Source: Liquidambar formosana
Taxonomy: Eukaryota; Streptophyta; Magnoliopsida; Saxifragales; Altingiaceae
Length of the DNA stretch: 64,000 nucleotides
Assembly (NCBI GenBank): GCA_039720395.1
Contig: CM077821.1
Span: 40,360,792 to 40,424,791, forward strand
Reading direction: 5' to 3'
Position 1 is the stretch's first letter. Every line of letters begins with the position of its first letter. Under the pieces are notes generated by a model. That model was not told where the DNA came from, made no database searches, and was given only the letters and a program-made list of their open reading frames with translations. The position numbers and the translations under genes were made by a program. This document shows, in pieces, positions 52,101 to 61,100 of this stretch.

Positions 52101-54161
52101 CTAAAAAAGACGATGAAAATAAGAAAAATGAAAAAGGCAAGGCCATTGCAATAAAAAATGTGCAAATGCCTATACTTCCAGGTACGAATTACCTTGAAGA
52201 ACAAAAATCTGTAGCATTTCAACAGATTAAAATTGAAAGTAAATATCCAGAACAAATAATCTTTAGTTACCAACAAGGTAAGAAAAGATACATGTATGTT
52301 CTTGGAAAATTTAATTTCAAAAACTATAAACCATATGTTTTGTCTATTTTACTAGACACTGGTGCCACAACCAGTGCTGCTAGGTATAATGCCTTACCCG
52401 AACATCTATGGGTAAAAATGAAAAATCCCATAGCTGCTAGAGGCATTGATGGTAACGAAACCTTTATTACTTTTAAAGCAAAAATATTCCCATTTGGTTA
52501 GGAAACACAAAGTTTTTTATACCAAAAATACTTTGTTTTCCGCAAATGCATGGTGACATAATATTGGGAAATAATTTTATTGAAAATTATATGCCCTTTA
52601 TTGTCAACCGTGATCATGTGATTCTAACTTTTAAACAAGAGTCCGTTAGAATTCCTATCTTACCACAACATAAACATGTTTGTGAAAAAGGATTTGCGCC
52701 AGTCAAGCGTGGTGAAATGACACCAATAATTAAATCTCTAGATGAAACTCATTGGATTTATAAAAAATTACATCCAAATTTTTCAGAAGATCCATTAAAA
52801 CTTTGGAAAAAATCTCCAAGGTTCTGTGAATTAAAACTAATTGATTCTAATAAAATAATTAGAGTTAAACCAATGGTCTATACTAAAAAAGATATAGACG
52901 AATTTGAAATTCAACTTGAAGAATTATTAAAGAAAGGGTTAATTGAAGAAACAACAAGTCCACATTCTAGCCCCGCCTTTATGGTAATGAACCATAATGA
53001 GATGAAACGAGGAAAAGCTAGAATGGTCATCAATTATAAAAGATTAAATCAAAATCTTGAATTCGATGGATATTTTATTCCTAGAAAAGATGTTTTAGTT
53101 AAACAAACTATGAACTCTAAATGGTTCAGTAAATTTGATTGTAAATCAGGCTTTTGGCAAGTAAAGCTAACTGATGAGTCAAAACCATTGACTGCTTTTA
53201 GTGCACCATATGGACATTATCAATGGACTGTTATGCCATTTGGAATTTGTAACGCACCACAAATATTTCAAAGATGGATGGACAATATGTTCAAACATCT
53301 TCATAAATTCTGTTTGGTATATATAGATGATGTTTTAGTATTCTCTAAAACGAGAGAAGAACACAAAAAACATCTTGAAATAGTATCAGATATTTTCCTA
53401 AAACATGGAATAATTCTGAGTCCTAAGAAAATAGAAGTAGAAAAGGAAGAAATTGAATATTTAGGAGTAATATTAAACCAATCAGGTATTCAACTCCAAA
53501 ATCATATTATTATGAAAATAAAAGATTTTCCAAATAATATTACAACTCTCAAAGAACTACAGAGCTTTTTAGGTCTACTAAATTATGGAAGAAATTTTGT
53601 AAAAAATTTATCCAAAAAGGAAAAACCATTAATAGAAAAACTCAAGAATATTCCTAAAAGAGGAAATTCAGACGTAAAAATAGAATGGACTAAAGAAGAT
53701 TCAAAATTAGTTCAGGAAATCAAAGATATGTTTAAAGATACCCCAAAAGTTTATTTTCCAAAAGAAAATGAACAATTAATTCTAGAAACCGATGCTAGTG
53801 ATGAATTTTGGGGAGCAGTATTAAAAGCGATTCCAGAAAATTCTAAAAAAGAAGAAATCTGTGGATATGCTTCAGGAAAATTTAAACCAAATGAAATTAA
53901 GTATATAACTTATGAAAAAGAATTATTAGCCATTAAGAATGGAATAAAAAGATTTCACATTTATTTGGCTACCTGTTAAATTTTTAATTCGCACCGATAA
54001 TAAGTCAGTTCGTGATTTTATTAAATCCAAAAAAGGAGAAGAAAATGCAAGACGGGTTAGATGGTATAATTTTATTTGTCAATATACTTTTGATATAATG
54101 CATATTAAAGGAACTAACAATTTTCTTGCAGATTATTTGTCCTAGAAATTTCAATGAGTAA
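49190..54161 (+). pseudogene. Pararetrovirus polyprotein ORF, frameshifted copy (left arm)
   Basis: Same polyprotein as the open copy at 58116-63086, but broken. The first 1103 codons (to the TAG at 52499-52501) run through capsid-like region, CCHC knuckle (Cys604, Cys607, His612, Cys617), movement-like region and protease motif DTGAT at 1056. A one-base loss in the A run near 52480-52484 ends the frame. The next open piece, 52546-53979, carries the protease tail, reverse transcriptase (YIDDVLVF at 53320) and most of RNase H, and stops after an extra T at 53970. A further extra T is at 54143, shortly before the natural stop at 54159-54161. All breaks are relative to the other arm. It cannot yield a full-length product; sequencing error is an alternative to true decay. 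Confidence 0.9.
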
Positions 54162-55523
54162 TCAAAATCCCGATAGAGGGAAGAAGCCCTTAAATTTCCA
54201 AGCAGGAAAAGGCCGTGGGAAACCATCTCAATTTTATAAAGGAGAAGGCAGCTCAAACCAAAGCAGCTTTCTAAAAATCCCGCAGATCATGGGTAATCCA
54301 CCTAATGTTCCTATCTATGTTATGCCTGTCAGCTATAAACAAATGGCTGAAATGTCCCAAAACTTTAACCAGCAAGTAAATTTTCAACCCCGTCCTGAAA
54401 CGAATCAGGAAATAAAAGACTTTCTATAATCCAGGTTTAAACCCAAAAACCTATCACCTACTTAATAATATTTGGAAGACTCATTGCCTAAACCAAAAGG
54501 CTGAGTTTAGAAGAAGCATGTCTCAGCTTGCTGAATATTTAAAAACACATGAAGAAAAGCAAACATATCTTCAAAATGAATTTGCCAAATTCATTAAACA
54601 AGTGGATTGGCTTGAAGAATTTTCTGAAGAAAAAATTAACACTCTTGTTAATTTAATGAATTTTACTGAACAACAGGAAAATTCATATTTTAACAAAGCT
54701 TTAAGAATATGTTTTTTCAATAAAGCTAAAGCAGCTTTGCCTAAAGAAATTTTCTCTGATATTCAAAATCGTGTGGAATACAATGAGATTAAACCACTTC
54801 TCATTGAATTCGCTGAAAATATTTATCTCGAAGAAGATATTCCAAAATTGAATTTTGCCATTAATCATGAACTTTGGAATATTGAAGCAATCGAATGGGG
54901 AGCCGTTGGAACAATTGTTTTCGACCCCCTGTGTTCTACCTCCTTTGTTAATTTTCCTGCAATGATCAAAACAATGATCTACTGCGTTGTGAAAAATTAC
55001 AAATGGAGTAGATACTTAAAATTTAAAATAGTCAGTAATGCAGGTTGGCGACAAAGAGAATTATTCTTTCAACCTTACCAAATCTGGAGTTTGGAACTTG
55101 CATCTGAAGAAGATCTTATAAGAAATGAAGATCTTAAATATTTGGACAAAGCAGAAAATCTAGATTTGTCCACTTATTATATTCAAAACTATGTTGCACT
55201 CAAAAGAGAGGCACAAAGAATTTGCAATGCTCATCCCTTATACAGTTATGATTAGTGACGGAAGAAGATTATTTTGTACAAACTTAATAACTTCTTACGT
55301 GGAATCTGTTGCTCAAAGAATAGCAGCAGTGGATTTCATTGATAATATTTGCCATGGAAAAACCATTGGTCCAATAGAGCTAACAATGGATGCGGAAGAG
55401 ATGGTGGGCCAACAAGACCTCTTGGAAAACACACTCAATTCAGAAGAAGACACTGAAGCTACCTTTTGGAATTCTCTTGATGAGGTGGAACTTCACAACA
55501 TCGAGAATATGATGGAAGGATAA
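54154..55523 (+). pseudogene. Pararetrovirus ORF2, frameshifted copy (left arm)
   Basis: It starts at ATG 54154, overlapping the end of the polyprotein region, as in the open copy. An extra T near 54421-54423 ends the first frame at 54429. A second extra T at 55234 separates the middle piece (from about 54430) from the C-terminal piece ending at 55523. Otherwise the sequence follows the 455-aa ORF of the right arm. Function unknown. Confidence 0.85.
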
Positions 55524-55671
55524 AACGCCAAACAGGCTTAATCCATTCGGACACGTATGGATAGTGCGTGGCAGTTGATAACACTGGGAACGGAGCTATT
55601 TCAGAGAAGATATAAAAAATATTTTCTGAAAGGCGTCAAAGAAGCGGCAAAGCACTAAAGCAAGAAAGCAT

Positions 55672-55882
55672 CACGTGAGCAAGGAAGGAATTCCATCCTT
55701 GGAACTTGGAAGATGAAGAATCATTTCTCTACGACATGTGAAAGACATGTGAAAAGCTTAACATGTGATCATGAAAAACATGTGAACACCATGTGAATAT
55801 TTGAATATTGTTTTTTGACTTTTCCTTGTAAATTTTTTATCCATCTAAGTCGGTTCTTGTAGTCCAGAGTCTGTCTATATAT
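55672..55882 (+). promoter_or_regulatory. Viral promoter region, left arm
   Basis: After ORF2 there is a G-box CACGTG (55672-55677), then five CATGTG words between about 55734 and 55797, four of them ACATGTG, and a TATA box TATATAT (55876-55882). This is the expected place for the pregenomic RNA promoter of a caulimovirid. It points right, toward the centre of the inverted repeat. Transcription start would be about 55,905-55,910. Confidence 0.7.
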
Positions 55883-56130
55883 GGGGAAGCTTTTCTTTTG
55901 TTCGGCAGAGTTTTTGAGAGTTAGAGTTGGAGAAGAAAAGTTTTTCAGAGAGAATTAGTAAGTTTCTTGGTTTCAGAGTCTGTACAGAGAGTGAGTGAGC
56001 CTTCACTGTCCGGTGAAGAAGAGGAGTTTTATGTAAGTTTTCTTTTATCTTGTGTAAATTATATAATTATTAATAATATATGAGGTTGCTTTTGTAAATA
56101 TGGTATTTTGTTTTTATACGTATTTTCGTA

Positions 56131-56148
56131 ACTTATCAGTCGATAAGT
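56131..56148. repeat. Centre of the 7.6-kb inverted repeat
   Basis: ACTTATC-AGTC-GATAAGT. The four central bases are the only unpaired ones; position x on the left pairs with 112279 minus x at the centre, drifting to 112276 at the outer ends because the left arm has three net extra bases. Confidence 0.95.
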
Positions 56149-56396
56149 TACGAAAATACGTATAAAAACAAAATACCATATTTACAAAAGCAACCTCATA
56201 TATTATTAATAATTATATAATTTACACAAGATAAAAGAAAACTTACATAAAACTCCTCTTCTTCACCGGACAGTGAAGGCTCACTCACTCTCTGTACAGA
56301 CTCTGAAACCAAGAAACTTACTAATTCTCTCTGAAAAACTTTTCTTCTCCAACTCTAACTCTCAAAAACTCTGCCGAACAAAAGAAAAGCTTCCCC

Positions 56397-56607
56397 ATAT
56401 ATAGACAGACTCTGGACTACAAGAACCGACTTAGATGGATAAAAAATTTACAAGGAAAAGTCAAAAAACAATATTCAAATATTCACATGGTGTTCACATG
56501 TTTTTCATGATCACATGTTAAGCTTTTCACATGTCTTTCACATGTCGTAGAGAAATGATTCTTCATCTTCCAAGTTCCAAGGATGGAATTCCTTCCTTGC
56601 TCACGTG
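56397..56607 (-). promoter_or_regulatory. Viral promoter region, right arm
   Basis: Mirror image of 55672-55882: TATA box at 56397-56403, CATGTG cluster at about 56,482-56,545, G-box at 56,602-56,607. It points left, toward the centre and toward the other copy's promoter. Confidence 0.7.
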
Positions 56608-56755
56608 ATGCTTTCTTGCTTTAGTGCTTTGCCGCTTCTTTGACGCCTTTCAGAAAATATTTTTTATATCTTCTCTGAAATAGCTCCGTTCCCAGTGTTA
56701 TCAACTGCCACGCACTATCCATACGTGTCCGAATGGATTAAGCCTGTTTGGCGTT

Positions 56756-58123
56756 TTATCCTTCCATCATATTCTCGATGTTGTGAAGTTCCACCTCATC
56801 AAGAGAATTCCAAAAGGTAGCTTCAGTGTCTTCTTCTGAATTGAGTGTGTTTTCCAAGAGGTCTTGTTGGCCCACCATCTCTTCCGCATCCATTGTTAGC
56901 TCTATTGGACCAATGGTTTTTCCATGGCAAATATTATCAATGAAATCCACTGCTGCTATTCTTTGAGCAACAGATTCCACGTAAGAAGTTATTAAGTTTG
57001 TACAAAATAATCTTCTTCCGTCACTAATCATAACTGTATAAGGGTGAGCATTGCAAATTCTTTGTGCCTCTCTTTTGAGTGCAACATAGTTTTGAATATA
57101 ATAAGTGGACAAATCTAGATTTTCTGCTTTGTCCAAATATTTAAGATCTTCATTTCTTATAAGATCTTCTTCAGATGCAAGTTCCAAACTCCAGATTTGG
57201 TAAGGTTGAAAGAATAATTCTCTTTGTCGCCAACCTGCATTACTGACTATTTTAAATTTTAAGTATCTACTCCATTTGTAATTTTTCACAACGCAGTAGA
57301 TCATTGTTTTGATCATTGCAGGAAAATTAACAAAGGAGGTAGAACACAGGGGGTCGAAAACAATTGTTCCAACGGCTCCCCATTCGATTGCTTCAATATT
57401 CCAAAGTTCATGATTAATGGCAAAATTCAATTTTGGAATATCTTCTTCGAGATAAATATTTTCAGCGAATTCAATGAGAAGTGGTTTAATCTCATTGTAT
57501 TCCACACGATTTTGAATATCAGAGAAAATTTCTTTAGGCAAAGCTGCTTTAGCTTTATTGAAAAAACATATTCTTAAAGCTTTGTTAAAATATGAATTTT
57601 CCTGTTGTTCAGTAAAATTCATTAAATTAACAAGAGTGTTAATTTTTTCTTCAGAAAATTCTTCAAGCCAATCCACTTGTTTAATGAATTTGGCAAATTC
57701 ATTTTGAAGATATGTTTGCTTTTCTTCATGTGTTTTTAAATATTCAGCAAGCTGAGACATGCTTCTTCTAAACTCAGCCTTTTGGTTTAGGCAATGAGTC
57801 TTCCAAATATTATTAAGTAGGTGATAGGTTTTTGGGTTTAAACCTGGATTATAGAAGTCTTTTATTTCCTGATTCGTTTCAGGACGGGGTTGAAAATTTA
57901 CTTGCTGGTTAAAGTTTTGGGACATTTCAGCCATTTGTTTATAGCTGACAGGCATAACATAGATAGGAACATTAGGTGGATTACCCATGATCTGCGGGAT
58001 TTTTAGAAAGCTGCTTTGGTTTGAGCTGCCTTCTCCTTTATAAAATTGAGATGGTTTCCCACGGCCTTTTCCTGCTTGGAAATTTAAGGGCTTCTTCCCT
58101 CTATCGGGATTTTGATTACTCAT
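56756..58123 (-). CDS. Pararetrovirus ORF2, unknown function, open copy (right arm)
   Basis: 455 aa starting at Met 58123; the frame is open nine codons further upstream to another Met at 58150, but the start at 58123 overlaps the polyprotein stop by 8 bp (ATGAGTAA), a typical reinitiation arrangement. The N-terminal 90 residues are Gly/Lys/Asn/Gln-rich and probably disordered (GKGRGKPSQFYKGEG). The middle is helical and Glu/Lys-rich; the C terminus is acidic (NSEEDTEATFWNSLDEVEL). I see no zinc finger, polymerase or membrane segment. I do not recognise a transactivator-type (TAV) signature. A second ORF of unknown function is known from florendoviruses (knowledge of the genus), which is my best guess for affiliation. 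Confidence 0.8.
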   Translation of the reverse strand: MSNQNPDRGKKPLNFQAGKGRGKPSQFYKGEGSSNQSSFLKIPQIMGNPPNVPIYVMPVSYKQMAEMSQNFNQQVNFQPRPETNQEIKDFYNPGLNPKTYHLLNNIWKTHCLNQKAEFRRSMSQLAEYLKTHEEKQTYLQNEFAKFIKQVDWLEEFSEEKINTLVNLMNFTEQQENSYFNKALRICFFNKAKAALPKEIFSDIQNRVEYNEIKPLLIEFAENIYLEEDIPKLNFAINHELWNIEAIEWGAVGTIVFDPLCSTSFVNFPAMIKTMIYCVVKNYKWSRYLKFKIVSNAGWRQRELFFQPYQIWSLELASEEDLIRNEDLKYLDKAENLDLSTYYIQNYVALKREAQRICNAHPYTVMISDGRRLFCTNLITSYVESVAQRIAAVDFIDNICHGKTIGPIELTMDAEEMVGQQDLLENTLNSEEDTEATFWNSLDEVELHNIENMMEG

Positions 58124-61100
58124 TGAAATTTCTGGACAAATAATCTGCAAGAAAATTGTTAGTTCCTTTAATATGCATTATATCAAAAGTATATTGACAA
58201 ATAAAATTATACCATCTAACCCGTCTTGCATTTTCTTCTCCTTTTTTGGATTTAATAAAATCACGAACTGACTTATTATCGGTGCGAATTAAAAATTTAA
58301 CAGGTGCCAAATAAATGTGAAATCTTTTTATTCCATTCTTAATGGCTAATAATTCTTTTTCATAAGTTATATACTTAATTTCATTTGGTTTAAATTTTCC
58401 TGAAGCATATCCACAGATTTCTTCTTTTTTAGAATTTTCTGGAATTGCTTTTAATACTGCTCCCCAAAATTCATCACTAGCATCGGTTTCTAGAATTAAT
58501 TGTTCATTTTCTTTTGGAAAATAAACTTTTGGGGTATCTTTAAACATATCTTTGATTTCCTGAACTAATTTTGAATCTTCTTTAGTCCATTCTATTTTTA
58601 CGTCTGAATTTCCTCTTTTAGGAATATTCTTGAGTTTTTCTATTAATGGTTTTTCCTTTTTGGATAAATTTTTTACAAAATTTCTTCCATAATTTAGTAG
58701 ACCTAAAAAGCTCTGTAGTTCTTTGAGAGTTGTAATATTATTTGGAAAATCTTTTATTTTCATAATAATATGATTTTGGAGTTGAATACCTGATTGGTTT
58801 AATATTACTCCTAAATATTCAATTTCTTCCTTTTCTACTTCTATTTTCTTAGGACTCAGAATTATTCCATGTTTTAGGAAAATATCTGATACTATTTCAA
58901 GATGTTTTTTGTGTTCTTCTCTCGTTTTAGAGAATACTAAAACATCATCTATATATACCAAACAGAATTTATGAAGATGTTTGAACATATTGTCCATCCA
59001 TCTTTGAAATATTTGTGGTGCGTTACAAATTCCAAATGGCATAACAGTCCATTGATAATGTCCATATGGTGCACTAAAAGCAGTCAATGGTTTTGACTCA
59101 TCAGTTAGCTTTACTTGCCAAAAGCCTGATTTACAATCAAATTTACTGAACCATTTAGAGTTCATAGTTTGTTTAACTAAAACATCTTTTCTAGGAATAA
59201 AATATCCATCAAATTCAAGATTTTGATTTAATCTTTTATAATTGATGACCATTCTAGCTTTTCCTCGTTTCATCTCATTATGGTTCATTACCATAAAGGC
59301 GGGGCTAGAATGTGGACTTGTTGTTTCTTCAATTAATCCTTTCTTTAATAATTCTTCAAGTTGAATTTCAAATTCGTCTATATCTTTTTTAGTATAGACC
59401 ATTGGTTTAACTCTAATTATTTTATTAGAATCAATTAGTTTTAATTCACAGAACCTTGGAGATTTTTTCCAAAGTTTTAATGGATCTTCTGAAAAATTTG
59501 GATGTAATTTTTTATAAATCCAATGAGTTTCATCTAGAGATTTAATTATTGGTGTCATTTCACCACGCTTGACTGGCGCAAATCCTTTTTCACAAACATG
59601 TTTATGTTGTGGTAAGATAGGAATTCTAACGGACTCTTGTTTAAAAGTTAGAATCACATGATCACGGTTGACAATAAAGGGCATATAATTTTCAATAAAA
59701 TTATTTCCCAATATTATGTCACCATGCATTTGCGGAAAACAAAGTATTTTTGGTATAAAAAACTTTGTGTTCCCTAACCAAATGGGAATATTTTTTGCTT
59801 TAAAAGTAATAAAGGTTTCGTTACCATCAATGCCTCTAGCAGCTATGGGATTTTTCATTTTTACCCATAGATGTTCGGGTAAGGCATTATACCTAGCAGC
59901 ACTGGTTGTGGCACCAGTGTCTAGTAAAATAGACAAAACATATGGTTTATAGTTTTTGAAATTAAATTTTCCAAGAACATACATGTATCTTTTCTTACCT
60001 TGTTGGTAACTAAAGATTATTTGTTCTGGATATTTACTTTCAATTTTAATCTGTTGAAATGCTACAGATTTTTGTTCTTCAAGGTAATTCGTACCTGGAA
60101 GTATAGGCATTTGCACATTTTTTATTGCAATGGCCTTGCCTTTTTCATTTTTCTTATTTTCATCGTCTTTTTTAGATGTTGATGTTGACCACATTGATTC
60201 TCTGTCTAGTATTTCTATACTATTTCTACGTTTATCAGTGAAATAAAGATTATTTCCTGATGATTGGAATTCTATTGTTTTATAGAATTTTTCTTTAGTG
60301 TTATCGGTAAATTCTTTTACTAACCAAGAGCTTGGTATTTCCAAATCTTTCCAATTTATTAATCTTGGTTGAATTTCAGTGTCGAATGCTCGTGGTTCAA
60401 ATAATTCGATCATATTTTTATCAATTTCTTTTATTGATGTTTTTGTAAAATTTGTTAGTTCATGGATTGCTTTCCATTGAACTGATAAATTATAGCTATT
60501 TCTTTTCATATCTATTCCTCTAGTTTGGATACGAATTTTTATCGTGTCACAAATATTTGGATCCTCAATTGATATAAAATAATTTGGTTTAACTTTAAAC
60601 CAAACTTGTCCAGATACTAGATTTGATTGTATTCCACCTATTAGTGCTTTAACAGGGTCTTCAAATCTTTTATCTAAGACGACTATTAGAATAGGAGTAT
60701 CTAATCCTATTCTGAATAGTGCTGTTATTTCTATTTGAATAATTCCTATATGTATATATCGAATTTTTGGATGCTTTTGTTTAAGCCTTTTAATTTTATC
60801 TTTATCAAATAGAGGGATTTCTATCATTTCATCTTCAGTGGCTTTAGCGGTTGCATTTCCACTAAATTGCTCAAACATTCTTCCTTGCCAGATATTAAAT
60901 TTTGAAATTTGATAGAGTTCTTCTTTTTTGATAGCTTTAATTTTATCAAATTTTTCAAAATTTATTTCGTCTATAGATGTTTCTTCACCTAAAACATCTC
61001 CTAATTTTATGAGATTAAATTCCTTGTTTGGAATGGCTTCAAAAATTTCTTTATTTTCGCTTTTTTCAGACATCATAAAAATCATGTCTGAATTATCTTC

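Noticed and set aside
56131..56148. The inverted repeat as a pure assembly artefact
   Set aside because: The arms differ by substitutions and indels, both outer flanks are different unique DNA, and the exact 8-bp duplication would not arise from misassembly. It is still worth checking with long reads.
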